DNA of 64,000 bases from Poseidonocella sp. HB161398 (GTDB lineage Bacteria > Pseudomonadota > Alphaproteobacteria > Rhodobacterales > Rhodobacteraceae): assembly GCF_005870025.1 (NCBI RefSeq), contig NZ_VATA01000011.1, positions 97,792-161,791 of the forward strand. Direction: 5' to 3'. Shown here piece after piece: positions 1 to 8,591 of this stretch. Under the pieces are notes generated by a model. It made no database searches. It had not been told where the DNA came from and saw only the letters and a list, made by a program, of their open reading frames with translations. Position 1 is the stretch's first letter, and each line of letters opens with the position of its first letter. Both the position numbers and the translations under genes were made by a program.

Positions 1-855
1 GAGATGGCCGCGACGGCCGAACAGCTCAGCCAGGGCGCGACCGAGCAGGCCTCCTCGACCGAGGAGGCGTCGAGCTCGATGGAGCAGATGGCCGCCAATA
101 TCAAGCAGACCGCCGACAATGCCGCCGAGACCGAGACGATGGCGGCGAAATCGGCGCAGGACGCGCGCGACAGCGGCGTCGCCGTGGCCGAGGCGGTGCG
201 GGCGATGAAGACCATTTCCGAGCGGATCCTCGTCGTCCAGGAGATCGCCCGCCAGACCGACCTGCTGGCGCTGAACGCCGCGGTGGAGGCCGCCCGCGCG
301 GGCGAGCATGGCCGCGGCTTCGCGGTCGTCGCCTCCGAGGTGCGCAAGCTCGCGGAGCGCAGCCAGACCGCCGCGGGCGAGATCAGCGGCCTGTCGGGCA
401 CCACGGTCCAGGCGGCCGAGGATGCCGGCAAGATGCTGGAGAGCCTGGTGCCCGATATCGAGCAGACCGCGGGGCTGGTCGCGCAGATCTCCTCGGCCAG
501 CCAGGAGCTGGCCACCGGGGCGGGCCAGGTCAACCTGGCGATCCAGCAGCTCGACAAGGTCACGCAGGAGAACACCTCGGCCTCCGAGCAGCTCTCCTCC
601 ACCGCCGAGGAGCTGTCTGCCCAGGCCGAGGGGCTGCGCAACGCGATGTCCTTCTTCCGCCTCGACGACCGGCCGCGCAATGCCGCGGGCCAGCCGCCCG
701 AGCGGCGCAAGGCGGCGCGGCCGAATGCCGGTCCGGCCCGCGGCCGCGAGCTGCAGGGCGGCGGCTTCGATTTCGACCTCGGCACCGGCGAGGACGCGCT
801 TGACGCCGCCTTCACCCGCCATGCCGAGGGACGCCGCCAGAGCCCGGCCGCGTGA
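1..855 (+). CDS. Methyl-accepting chemotaxis protein, C-terminal part (5' end outside window)
   Basis: This is the cytoplasmic signalling half of a chemoreceptor, which controls the kinase CheA through CheW. The reading frame is open at the first base, so the sensory, membrane and HAMP parts lie upstream of the window. Visible are long heptad coiled coils rich in A, E, Q and S, and the conserved hairpin tip at about residues 78-118 of the visible part ([20 protein letters not shown], then [18 protein letters not shown]). The last 65 residues are a low-complexity linker without the CheR-docking pentapeptide of enteric receptors. The stop overlaps the cheW start, so this is one operon with the four genes that follow. 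The family call is very safe; the ligand is unknown. Confidence 0.95.
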   Translation, partial: EMAATAEQLSQGATEQASSTEEASSSMEQMAANIKQTADNAAETETMAAKSAQDARDSGVAVAEAVRAMKTISERILVVQEIARQTDLLALNAAVEAARAGEHGRGFAVVASEVRKLAERSQTAAGEISGLSGTTVQAAEDAGKMLESLVPDIEQTAGLVAQISSASQELATGAGQVNLAIQQLDKVTQENTSASEQLSSTAEELSAQAEGLRNAMSFFRLDDRPRNAAGQPPERRKAARPNAGPARGRELQGGGFDFDLGTGEDALDAAFTRHAEGRRQSPAA

Positions 856-1349
856 GTGCCATGCAGCGGGCCGAGACCGTCGTCACCTTCGCGCTGGAGC
901 GGACCATTTTCGCCATCGAGGTGCGCAACGTTCAGGAGATCCTGTCGCATGTGCCCGCGACCCGCCTGCCGCGGGCGCCCGCGCATCTGCTCGGGCTGAT
1001 CGACGTGCGGGGCCGCTCGGTGCCGCTTGTCGACCTGCGGCTGCTCCTTGGCGAGACGCCGCGCGAAGAGGATGACCAGACCCGGGTGATCCTGCTCTGG
1101 GTCGGCCAGGGCGGGAGCCGCTACCTGGTGGCGCTGCGTGTCGACCGGGTGATCGAGGTGGCGCTGCTCGACGAGGACGGCCGGGTCTCGGCGCTGGAGG
1201 AAAGCGCGCTCTTCGACTGGGACGAGCGCATGGTGGAGGGAATCGGCCGCCGCGACGGGCAGTTCGTCATCCTGCTCAGGCTGGCGGCGATGTTCGATCC
1301 GGCGGTGGCGGCAGCGGCGAAGGCCAATGCGCCGCCCTCGGCGGCATGA
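852..1349 (+). CDS. cheW: Chemotaxis adaptor CheW
   Basis: CheW couples chemoreceptors to the histidine kinase CheA in the receptor array. The 165-residue product is of normal CheW length. It shows the typical core: a beta strand with [13 protein letters not shown], then [26 protein letters not shown] near residues 45-65, and a closing half with VDRVIEV and [13 protein letters not shown]. The start chosen is GTG at 852, which overlaps the MCP stop; an ATG at 861 would shorten the product by three residues. The 3' end overlaps cheR by ATGA, which suggests translational coupling. No CheA, CheY or CheD gene is in the window; they probably lie upstream. Confidence 0.93.
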   Translation: MSAMQRAETVVTFALERTIFAIEVRNVQEILSHVPATRLPRAPAHLLGLIDVRGRSVPLVDLRLLLGETPREEDDQTRVILLWVGQGGSRYLVALRVDRVIEVALLDEDGRVSALEESALFDWDERMVEGIGRRDGQFVILLRLAAMFDPAVAAAAKANAPPSAA

Positions 1350-2197
1350 GCCTTGCCATGGCGGAACCTGCTCTCAGGCGGCGGCTGCGCGACATGCTCC
1401 TGGAGACGACCGGGATCAAGATCCCGGACAGCAAGACGCCGATGATGGAATCGCGCCTGCGCCGGCGCATCACCCATTGCGGCGCCTCCGGGCTGGACGA
1501 CTACCTGGCCTATGTCTTCCAGGGCGGCGGGCTCAGCGAGGAATGGCCGCATGTGGTGGACGCGATGACCACCAACAAGACCGATTTCTTCCGCGAGCCC
1601 GCGCATTTCGACATGATGGCGCATCGCGTCCTGCCCGAGGCGCTGGCCGGGACGCGGCCCGGCACGCACCGCCGTTTCCGGCTGTGGAGCGCGGCCGCCT
1701 CGACCGGGGCGGAGGCCTATTCGCTGGCGATGCTGCTGGCCGAGGCCGCGCTGGCTGCGCCGCAGCTCGACTGGGCGATCCTGGGCACCGACATCTCGCC
1801 CTCGGTCCTGGCCAAGGCGCGCCGCGCGATCTATCCGGTGGCCGAGCTGGCCCCGGTCTCGCCGCCGCGCCGCGCCCGCTTCGTGATGAGCGGCACCTGC
1901 CCCGACGGCCAGGCCTCCGGACGGATCGTGCCAGAGCTGCGCCGCCGGGTCCGCTTCGCCGAGCTTAACCTCATGGAGATGCCCTACCCGGTAGACACGG
2001 AGCTGGACGCGATCTTCCTGAGGAATGTCCTCATCTACTTCACACCGGACACCCAGGCCGCGGTGATTGCGGCGCTGGTGCCGCATCTCAGACAAGGAGG
2101 CTACCTGTTTGTCGGACATGCCGAATCCATGGTGGTCGATCACCCCGAGCTGGTCCAGCTCGCGCCCGCGGCCTTCGTCAAGCGGCGCCGGAACTGA
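1346..2197 (+). CDS. cheR: Chemoreceptor glutamate methyltransferase CheR
   Basis: CheR uses S-adenosylmethionine to methylate glutamates of chemoreceptors, the reaction that CheB reverses for adaptation. The 283-residue product has the helical N-terminal domain (about residues 8-80, ending TTNKTDFFREPAHF) and then the SAM-binding fold. Its first motif, RLWSAAASTGAEAYSLA, is near residue 112, followed by ILGTDISPSVLAKAR, and by DAIFLRNVLIYFTPDTQ and GYLFVGHAES near the C terminus. The usual Cys in WSAACSTGEE is Ala here, a common variation. The gene overlaps cheW by 4 bases and is followed after 15 bases by cheB. Confidence 0.95.
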   Translation: MSLAMAEPALRRRLRDMLLETTGIKIPDSKTPMMESRLRRRITHCGASGLDDYLAYVFQGGGLSEEWPHVVDAMTTNKTDFFREPAHFDMMAHRVLPEALAGTRPGTHRRFRLWSAAASTGAEAYSLAMLLAEAALAAPQLDWAILGTDISPSVLAKARRAIYPVAELAPVSPPRRARFVMSGTCPDGQASGRIVPELRRRVRFAELNLMEMPYPVDTELDAIFLRNVLIYFTPDTQAAVIAALVPHLRQGGYLFVGHAESMVVDHPELVQLAPAAFVKRRRN

Positions 2198-2212
2198 ACG
2201 GGGAGCGCGGGC

Positions 2213-3313
2213 ATGCCGACCGTGAATGTCCTGATCGTCGATGACAGCGCCGCCGCGCGGGCGGGGCTGAAACGGCTCCTGGACGCCGATCCCGGCATTT
2301 CCGTGATCGGCATGGCGGGCGACGCCTTCGACGCGGCGCAGCAGATGCGCCGCCGCCTGCCGGACGTGATGATCCTCGATCTGGCGCTGCCGAAGATGGA
2401 CGGGCTGACTTTCCTGGGAAAGATCATGGCGCAGCATCCGATGCCCGTGCTGATCTGCTCGAGCCATGCAGGCTCGGGTTCCGACCAGGCCTTCCGCGCG
2501 CTGGAGCTGGGCGCGGCCGGGGTGATCGCCAAGCCGCGGATCGCCAGCCAGCAGGACCGGGACGAGGCGCAGGTCGCGCTCTGCGACGCGGTGCGCGCCG
2601 CGGCGGCCACGGCGTCAGGCCGGACCGCGCGCGCGCGGCCGGCCCCGCCCGCCGCGGCGCGGCCCGGGCCGAAGCTGACCGCCGATGCCGTGCTGCCGCC
2701 TGCGCGGCCGGTCGCGGGCCATGCGGTGCGCGGCGGCCCGCTCGTGGCGATTGGCGCCTCGACCGGCGGGACCGAGGCGCTGCTCGCGCTCCTGCGCGCG
2801 CTGCCGCCCGCCGCGCCGCCGATCGCCATCGTCCAGCACATGCCGGAGAATTTTACCGCCGCCTTCGCCCGCCGTCTCGACGGGCTCTGCGCGATCGAGG
2901 TGCGCGAGGCGCAGACCGGCGACCATGTGGCGCCCGGCCAGGCCCTGATCGCCCCGGGCAACCGGCACATGGCGCTCCTGCGCCAGGGCACCGGCTACCG
3001 GGTCAACATCCTCGAGGGCCCCTATGTCGCGCGCCACCGCCCCTCGGTCGACGTGCTCTTCCGCTCGGCGGCGCAGCAGGCCGGGCAGGGCGCGCTCGGC
3101 GTGCTGATGACCGGGATGGGCGATGACGGCGCGCGCGGGCTGCGCGAGATGCGCGATTTCGGCGCCCAGACTTTCGTCCAGGACGAGGCGAGCTGCGTGG
3201 TCTTCGGCATGCCGAAGGAGGCGCTGGCGATGGGCGGTGCCGCCCGGTCGGTGCCGCTCCAGCGGATCGCGGGCGAGATCATGCGCTGGTCCGGGGGGCA
3301 GGTCGTGGCATGA
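2213..3313 (+). CDS. cheB: Chemotaxis response regulator / protein-glutamate methylesterase CheB
   Basis: CheB removes methyl groups from (and may deamidate) chemoreceptors once phosphorylated by CheA. The 366-residue protein has an N-terminal receiver domain (residues 3-115), with acidic pocket D10-D11, phospho-acceptor D56 in ILDLALPKMDG, and K108. A proline/alanine-rich linker follows (about 130-172), then the C-terminal methylesterase domain. The catalytic triad is visible: S183 in GASTGGTEAL, H209 in QHMPENF, and D305 in TGMGDDGA. A purine-rich GGGGAG precedes the ATG. The stop overlaps the next gene by 4 bases. Confidence 0.95.
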   Translation: MPTVNVLIVDDSAAARAGLKRLLDADPGISVIGMAGDAFDAAQQMRRRLPDVMILDLALPKMDGLTFLGKIMAQHPMPVLICSSHAGSGSDQAFRALELGAAGVIAKPRIASQQDRDEAQVALCDAVRAAAATASGRTARARPAPPAAARPGPKLTADAVLPPARPVAGHAVRGGPLVAIGASTGGTEALLALLRALPPAAPPIAIVQHMPENFTAAFARRLDGLCAIEVREAQTGDHVAPGQALIAPGNRHMALLRQGTGYRVNILEGPYVARHRPSVDVLFRSAAQQAGQGALGVLMTGMGDDGARGLREMRDFGAQTFVQDEASCVVFGMPKEALAMGGAARSVPLQRIAGEIMRWSGGQVVA

Positions 3314-4911
3314 CGGCAGGATCCCGCGGAACCGGCGGCGCGGCGCCCTGGCGCGAGGCGGAGGAGCTCCGCCGCCGCATCGAGCCGGTCTTCGACCAGG
3401 CGCTGGAGCAGATCTTCGACCTCTTCGGGCGGCTCGATACCGGCCGCGACATGCTCTCGGCCCTGGCCGAGAAGGTCGGCGGCGAAACCATGGGCGAGGT
3501 TGCCGAGATCTCGCGCCTGCTCGACGGTGCGGTCCGCCAGCTCCACGAGGAGGCGGTGTCGCGCCGCGCCGCGACCGAACGGGTCTCGCCGCTGGTGCGC
3601 CGCATCCGCGGTCACCTCGACGCGCTGCGGCGCAAGGCGCGGATGGCCTCTATGGTGGCGATGAACGCGCAGGTGGCCAGCGCCTCGGTCGGCCGCGACG
3701 AGGGCTCGCTCGACATTTTCGCGACCGAGATGCGCAGCCTGCTTGGCGGGCTCGACGGCACGATCGGCAAGATCGACGCGGCGATCTCGAAGAGCCTCGA
3801 CCAGATCATGGCGGAGCGCGAGGCCGCGGCCGCGACCGAGCGGCAGACGCTGCGCGCCGTGCTGCCCGCCATCCGCCGGATTTCCGCGCGCGCCACGGAC
3901 CTGTCGCAGGATGCGCGGCTGGGCCAGGCGGCCGGGCTGCTCGGGACCCAGGTCGCGGGGTTCCGCCGCACGCTCGGCACGATCATGAACGACCTGCAAT
4001 GCGGCGACGAGCTGCGCCAGCGGCTGGAGCATGTCGCCGCCATCCTCGGCGACGGCCGCGGCCTGCCGCGCGCGACCGCAGAGCTACTTGCGCTGCGGCT
4101 GCTGGAGGCGGCGGTCGCGGATTGCGGCGCGCGCCTCGCCGCCGCGCTGGCGGCGCTGCGCGGTCTGGGCGCGGACGGCTCGGCCGAGACAGGCCGCGAG
4201 ATCCGCGCCATCGGCGACAGCCTGGAGGAGATCGACGGGCTGGCGGGCCAGGCCGCCGAGCTGCAGCAGCTTCTCTCGGCCCTGCGCGAGCGCATCCCCC
4301 AGCCCGGGCGCGGCGGCGGTGCGGCGACCTTCCAGGTGCTCGATGCCGCGGCCGAAAGCATCGCCGATGTCGGCGAGCTCGACAAGCGCCTGACTGTCGT
4401 CGGGATCAACGCCATCCTGGTGTCGGCGCGGCTCGGCGACCGCGGCAGGGCGATGAGCGCCATCGCGGTGCAGCTCAACCAGATCACCGCCGAGATCACC
4501 ACCGAGATGGCGGAACTGCGCCGGACCGTGGCGGAGCTGCGCGGACTCGGCCGCGACTCCAGCCGGCTCGGCTCCTCCATCGTCGAGGTGGCAGAGGGGG
4601 CGGTGGCGACGCTGCAGGCGCGGACGTCGGATCTGGCGGCGGGCATGAACGGCAGCAGCGCGGCGCTGGCCTCGCTTGATGCCGGTGGGATGGCGCCGAT
4701 GGCCGGACGGCTTGCCGCGCTGGCGGGCGATCTGCAGCGTCTGGGAGCGCTGGCAGCCGCGGCGGCCGTTCCGGCGCCGGTCCCGCCGGGCGATCCGGAC
4801 AGCTGGGCGGCGCTGCGCGCGATCTACACGATGGCGCCCGAGCGGGCGGTGCATGACGCCATCCAGGCGGCCCTGACCCCGGCGCCGAGGGAGGAGTCCC
4901 TGGCCGGCTAG
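3310..4911 (+). CDS. Soluble MCP-like coiled-coil protein of the chemotaxis operon, function unknown
   Basis: The 533-residue product has no signal peptide or membrane helix and is mainly predicted coiled coil. Two segments resemble degenerate MCP hairpin tips: about residues 108-150 (MVAMNAQVASASVGRDEGSL then IFATEMRSLLGGL) and about 358-398 (RLTVVGINAILVSARLGDRG then AMSAIAVQLNQIT). Between them, residues 228-242 (DLQCGDELRQRLEHV) resemble the helical motif of chemotaxis-associated proteins with the form LQxxDxxRQRLEH. It overlaps cheB by ATGA, so it belongs to the same transcript. It may be a scaffold or an adaptation factor in the receptor array. The chemotaxis link is sound from context; the biochemical role is inference. 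Confidence 0.8.
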   Translation: MTAGSRGTGGAAPWREAEELRRRIEPVFDQALEQIFDLFGRLDTGRDMLSALAEKVGGETMGEVAEISRLLDGAVRQLHEEAVSRRAATERVSPLVRRIRGHLDALRRKARMASMVAMNAQVASASVGRDEGSLDIFATEMRSLLGGLDGTIGKIDAAISKSLDQIMAEREAAAATERQTLRAVLPAIRRISARATDLSQDARLGQAAGLLGTQVAGFRRTLGTIMNDLQCGDELRQRLEHVAAILGDGRGLPRATAELLALRLLEAAVADCGARLAAALAALRGLGADGSAETGREIRAIGDSLEEIDGLAGQAAELQQLLSALRERIPQPGRGGGAATFQVLDAAAESIADVGELDKRLTVVGINAILVSARLGDRGRAMSAIAVQLNQITAEITTEMAELRRTVAELRGLGRDSSRLGSSIVEVAEGAVATLQARTSDLAAGMNGSSAALASLDAGGMAPMAGRLAALAGDLQRLGALAAAAAVPAPVPPGDPDSWAALRAIYTMAPERAVHDAIQAALTPAPREESLAG

Positions 4912-4928
4912 CCCCCTGAGCCGGGGGC
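4911..4928 (+). terminator. GC-rich hairpin at the end of the chemotaxis operon
   Basis: GCCCCC and GGGGGC form a perfect 6-bp stem with a 6-base loop (TGAGCC). It begins on the last base of the stop codon of the preceding gene. No U-run follows, so this is a weak or Rho-assisted terminator candidate. Confidence 0.4.
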
Positions 4929-6435
4929 GGGTCGGCCACGCAGGCAGCGCGGTAAGGCGGCCGGAAGTTGTGCCGTGCCGTGCCTCGCCCACAGGGGGGG
5001 TTCGGAGCGCAACCGGCAGCACGCCGTGTCTGCATGCTGCCGAGATCCGGAGTGCCGGGTGACAACCGTCCGGGCCAGTCCGGCGCGGTGATTGCCTTGG
5101 GCGATGAACTCCAGCGGGCTGCAAAGGGTGCGCGGGCAAGGCGATCAACGCGGCCGAGCCGGAGCTTCAGACGATGGGAATTCTTGCCATGCTTGCGGCC
5201 AATGTCGGTGTCCTTAACCGGCGGGCAACCGGAATGGAGACGCGGCGGCCGACTGAAAGCGCGCCGGCTGCCTGTGGAGAGGCCGGCCGGACCGGGAGCC
5301 GGCGTGCGGCGTATGTCCTGCCTGCGAACCTGCGAAGACCCTGTTTCACGGGGCGGCCGGGTTTCCTTGCCGTGGCACGGGGCTGCCCATGGCGTCCCTG
5401 GAGCGAGTGCCGGGTGCCGCGCGACCGCTCGATTTGCGGCGCGAACCTGAAGATCGAAGCCCCCTGTTTTCCAAAGCGGCGGGGCGTCCTTCCCGCCGTC
5501 CGTCTTCGTTCATGGCGTCGCGTGAATGGGTGCCGCGGAACCGCGAATGACGGTGGCGCCGGGTCCTGCGGCCCTGGTCCGGCGGCTCCATCCTGAGCAG
5601 CCAGTCGCTGGAGGAAAGCCGCCCCGGACCCTCTCCTGAACCGTATCGCGGCCCGGCCGCGGGCGTGGTCGCGGCGCCAATTCCGCAGGTTCCTCCGGCG
5701 GGTGGATGCGAAGGTCCGGGACCGTTGCACCGGATCGCGCCTGTCCCGCCTCTCGGGCGGTTTCGAGGGGCGGGAGGGCTATCGCCGCGTGTCCATAGCG
5801 CGTCCAGCGGGCGCTATCGGCGGAGTAGCTGCCGGTCTTCTGATCCGGTGCGAGCTGGCCGAGCCGTTCCGGGGGCATGGACGCATCGCCAATGTCGCGG
5901 CCGGGGAACTCCGACGCCCGGGGGCTGGTGCGCTTTCGTCATTGCCGGGCTGGACCTGGCGCCGGACCCGGCCTCAGGAGCCGCCACGCTCGACCGCTTT
6001 CCGCGCGCCGGCGCCCTCGATGCCGACTTCCAGCAGATGCGGTAGCCGCTCCGGCCCGCGAAAGGGATGGCTGCGGGGGACCTCCTGCGTGCGGGACCGC
6101 GTGCCGGCCGTCGGCGCAGATCTGTGCGGGCTGTTCAGGCGCAGGAGGCTCCGGAAGTTCCCTGCCGCCTGCCGGACCGCCAGGCCGCGACGCACTTCGG
6201 CCGTCGGGCAGTCCGGTTTGCGGTGCCGCTTTCGCCGGTCTGCGGGGCGCGGCCTGTCCGGCCGTCGATGCCCTTTCGGGGACCGCGCCAGAGCGTCCGC
6301 GCGCCGAGCCGGTCCGCCCGGGCCCGTCGGCGATCACGCCGGGACCTCGCGGTGCCACCCTTTTCCGCGTCTGCGCGGCAGGGCTGCCGGGACGGCGGCG
6401 GGCTTGCCTTCTGCCGGATCCTGCAGTTATAGGGG
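4912..6435. other. About 1.5 kb without a recognisable gene
   Basis: No open frame here gives a recognisable protein. Those present are Arg/Pro/Gly-rich, overlap on both strands and lack the family signatures seen elsewhere. One hairpin is visible, with 8-bp arms CGGCAGCA (5014-5021) and TGCTGCCG (5035-5042) and a 13-base loop, about 100 bases past the chemotaxis operon. No tRNA cloverleaf, rRNA or transposase remnant was seen. The stretch may be decayed coding sequence, an sRNA-bearing spacer or a strain-specific insert; I cannot tell which. It is the longest gene-free stretch in an otherwise packed window. Confidence 0.6.
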
Positions 6436-6450
6436 TGTTATAGTATAACA
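6436..6450 (+). promoter_or_regulatory. Zur-box-like operator ahead of the hisI variant
   Basis: The 15-base sequence TGTTATAGTATAACA is a perfect palindrome (arms TGTTATA/TATAACA around a central G). It matches the core of the proteobacterial Zur consensus (GTTATAnTATAAC) as I know it. It ends 23 bases before the start codon, with an AGGAG ribosome site between (6457-6461), where a repressor would block transcription. AT-rich sequence of this kind stands out in this GC-rich window. Zur represses its targets when zinc is plentiful. Confidence 0.8.
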
Positions 6451-6473
6451 TTAATCAGGAGCGCCGCCCAGCC

Positions 6474-6938
6474 ATGCCCCTCTTCGCCCCCCGCCTTTCC
6501 GTCGCCCAGGTCGAGGAAGGTACCGACCTCGCCCCGAAATTCGACGCCGAGGGCCTGATCCCGGTGGTTGCGACCGATGCCGGAAGCGGCGAGGTGCTGA
6601 TGATGGGCGTGATGACGGCCGAGGCGCTGCGCCTGAGCATCGAGACCGGCGAGGCGCATTACTGGAGCCGGTCGCGGGGCTGCCTCTGGCGCAAGGGGGC
6701 AACCAGCGGGCTGGTGCAGAAGATCGCCGAGCTGCGCATCGACGACGACCAGGACGCGGTCTGGCTCCGGGTCCGTATCGCGGGCGGGGCGAGCTGCCAT
6801 GTCGGCTACCGCTCCTGCTTCTACCGCAGCGTGCCGCTGGGCCGTGCGGCGCGGCCGGAGCTGGCCTTTGCCGAGGCGGAGAAGGTCTTCGACCCGGAGG
6901 CGGTCTATGGCGATGCGCCCAATCCCACCCGGCTCTGA
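6474..6938 (+). CDS. hisI: Phosphoribosyl-AMP cyclohydrolase (HisI) variant, probable low-zinc paralogue
   Basis: HisI opens the purine ring of phosphoribosyl-AMP in histidine biosynthesis. The 154-residue product carries the family core [18 protein letters not shown] (about residues 65-82) and [12 protein letters not shown] (107-118). In the usual motif DCDxD the cysteine is a zinc ligand; here the sequence is DDDQD, so that ligand is Asp91. C108 and C115, the other two usual zinc cysteines, remain, as do the alternating acidic residues. Together with the Zur-type operator upstream, this suggests a paralogue induced in zinc starvation that needs less or no zinc, as described for other Zur-regulated enzyme copies. 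A canonical hisI should exist elsewhere in the genome. The fold is certain; the zinc-sparing role is inference. Confidence 0.87.
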   Translation: MPLFAPRLSVAQVEEGTDLAPKFDAEGLIPVVATDAGSGEVLMMGVMTAEALRLSIETGEAHYWSRSRGCLWRKGATSGLVQKIAELRIDDDQDAVWLRVRIAGGASCHVGYRSCFYRSVPLGRAARPELAFAEAEKVFDPEAVYGDAPNPTRL

Positions 6939-7581
6939 TCCGGACGGCGCCTGGATGGCGCGGGCGCTGGAGCGGGCGGCGGCGGTGCGGGGGCGGGTCT
7001 GGCCGAACCCGCCGGTCGGCTGCGTGATCGTCGGGCAGGGCGCCGGGATCGCGGCCGGGGCCACCTGCCCGGGCGGGCGGCCCCATGCCGAGCGCGTGGC
7101 GCTGGAGCGGGCGGGGCCGCGGGCGCGGGGCGCGACGCTCTACGTGACGCTGGAGCCCTGCTGCCACTGGGGGCGCACGCCGCCCTGCGCCGATGCGATC
7201 ATCGCGGCCGGCGTGGCGCGGGTGGTCGCGGCGATGCAGGATCCCGATCCGCGGGTCGATGGCGGCGGCTTCGCGCGGCTGCGCGCCGCGGGGATCGCAG
7301 TCACGGTGGGGCCGGGCCGGGCGCGTGCGGAAGAGATCATGGCTGGCTTCCTCTGGCGGCTGCGCACCGGCCGGCCGCTTCTTGTCGCGCCCGGAACGCC
7401 GGGGGCCGATGCCGCGCTCCGCTGGGAGGCGGCGGGGCCGGTGCTGGCTTTCGCCGACGGAAGCCGCGAGCGGGCCGGGGTGCTCGGGGCGAGGTTTCTC
7501 GACGGGCTCGGGCGCCGCGGGCTGACCAGCCTCGCCCTCGATGCCGCCGATCCGCGCCTTGCGGCCCTGAGGGCGAGTTGA
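6907..7581 (+). CDS. RibD-like cytidine-deaminase-fold protein with a truncated reductase domain
   Basis: RibD deaminates (and then reduces) the pyrimidine intermediate of riboflavin synthesis. This 224-residue protein has the complete deaminase domain: zinc ligands H60, C85 and C94 and catalytic E62 in PHAERVAL and [13 protein letters not shown], plus [12 protein letters not shown]. After about residue 150 only some 70 poorly conserved residues remain where RibD normally has a reductase domain of about 200, so it is unlikely to reduce. The start at 6907 lies inside the end of the HisI gene (32-base overlap), which ties it to the same Zur-type operator. It may be a spare deaminase for zinc-poor conditions or may act on another substrate. 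Confidence 0.75.
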   Translation: MAMRPIPPGSDPDGAWMARALERAAAVRGRVWPNPPVGCVIVGQGAGIAAGATCPGGRPHAERVALERAGPRARGATLYVTLEPCCHWGRTPPCADAIIAAGVARVVAAMQDPDPRVDGGGFARLRAAGIAVTVGPGRARAEEIMAGFLWRLRTGRPLLVAPGTPGADAALRWEAAGPVLAFADGSRERAGVLGARFLDGLGRRGLTSLALDAADPRLAALRAS

Positions 7582-7612
7582 CAGCGCCCGGCCGCGCTGC
7601 ACAGTAGCCGCC

Positions 7613-8536
7613 ATGATCGGCTTCCGCGACATCGAGATCATCCGCGAGGTGGTCCGCCAGGGCAGCTTCCGCGGCGCGGCCGAGAGCCTCGGCATCGCGC
7701 AATCGGCCATTTCCAAGCGGATCCGCCATCTCGAGGACCGGCTGAAGATCACCATTTTCGAACGGGTCGGCCGCGGCGTGCGGCTGAGCGCGGTGGGGCG
7801 CAGGCTCTACGAGGAGGCCGAGATCCTCGCCGCGCAGCGCGACCGGATCATCGGCGAGCTGACCCATGACGTGATCGCCGGGACGGTGCGGCTGGGCGTG
7901 GCCGAGACGATGACCCACAGCTTCCTGACCGGGCTGCTGACGCCGCTGCATGCCGCGCATCCGCAGCTGCGCTTCGAGATCTCGATCGACACCTCGGACC
8001 GGATGGCGCAGGCGCTGGCCGAGGACCAGCTCGATTTCATCGTCGTGCTGCGCGACCAGGCGCCGCCCGGGATGCAGGCGGTGCCGCTGATGGCGGTGCA
8101 TCTGGGCTGGTACGTCTCGCCCGCGCATTTCCGCCTGCCCGACCCGGCCGGGATCGCCGACCTGGCGCCGCATCCGGTGGTCTCCTTCTCGAAGACGACC
8201 ATGCCCCACCGGCGGGTGCTGGAGATGCTCGCGCTGCAGCGCCAGCGCGCGGTGCCGGTGCATGGCTCGGCCTCGCTGGCGACGATGATGCATCTCGTGT
8301 CCCAGGGCTTCGGCCTCGGCACGCTGCCCAGGATGCTGGTGGCGCACTGGCCGCAATTCGGGCTGGAGGAAATCGCGGTCGCCGAAGAGGCGCGTCTGCC
8401 CGACCTGCAATTCGTCCTGTGCTATGACGCGGAAAAGAATGCGAAAATCGGCCGGGAGCTCAGCCGGTTCGCGCGGGCGGCGGCGGATGAAATGATCACT
8501 TCAGGTGATCGGTTTTGCAGTAAAATGAACTATTGA
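7613..8536 (+). CDS. LysR-family transcriptional regulator
   Basis: The 307-residue protein has the LysR layout: an N-terminal winged helix-turn-helix (residues 1-65, with GSFRGAAESLGIAQSAISKR and HLEDRLKITIFER) and a periplasmic-binding-like effector domain from about residue 90. It lies 31 bases after the RibD-like gene and 55 bases before a DUF1445/TRAP/pxp operon on the same strand. It probably controls that operon in response to an amino-acid-like effector. The effector is not known. Confidence 0.9.
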   Translation: MIGFRDIEIIREVVRQGSFRGAAESLGIAQSAISKRIRHLEDRLKITIFERVGRGVRLSAVGRRLYEEAEILAAQRDRIIGELTHDVIAGTVRLGVAETMTHSFLTGLLTPLHAAHPQLRFEISIDTSDRMAQALAEDQLDFIVVLRDQAPPGMQAVPLMAVHLGWYVSPAHFRLPDPAGIADLAPHPVVSFSKTTMPHRRVLEMLALQRQRAVPVHGSASLATMMHLVSQGFGLGTLPRMLVAHWPQFGLEEIAVAEEARLPDLQFVLCYDAEKNAKIGRELSRFARAAADEMITSGDRFCSKMNY

Positions 8537-8552
8537 TCGATCGGTTTCTTGC

Positions 8553-8570
8553 GGGGAATAAATCTTCCCC
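8553..8570. repeat. Inverted repeat between the LysR gene and the DUF1445 gene
   Basis: GGGGAA and TTCCCC form a perfect 6-bp dyad around TAAATC, 21 bases before the GTG of the next gene. It could be an operator for the adjacent LysR protein, or a small hairpin ending the lysR transcript. An AAGGA ribosome site lies between it and the GTG. Confidence 0.35.
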
Positions 8571-8591
8571 ATAACTGCAAGGACACCGATC

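Noticed and set aside
5167..6451. Several overlapping frames of 120-250 codons in the 4.9-6.4 kb gap, on both strands
   Set aside because: None has recognisable motifs, and the translations are Arg/Pro/Gly-rich. They overlap one another, so they cannot all be coding.
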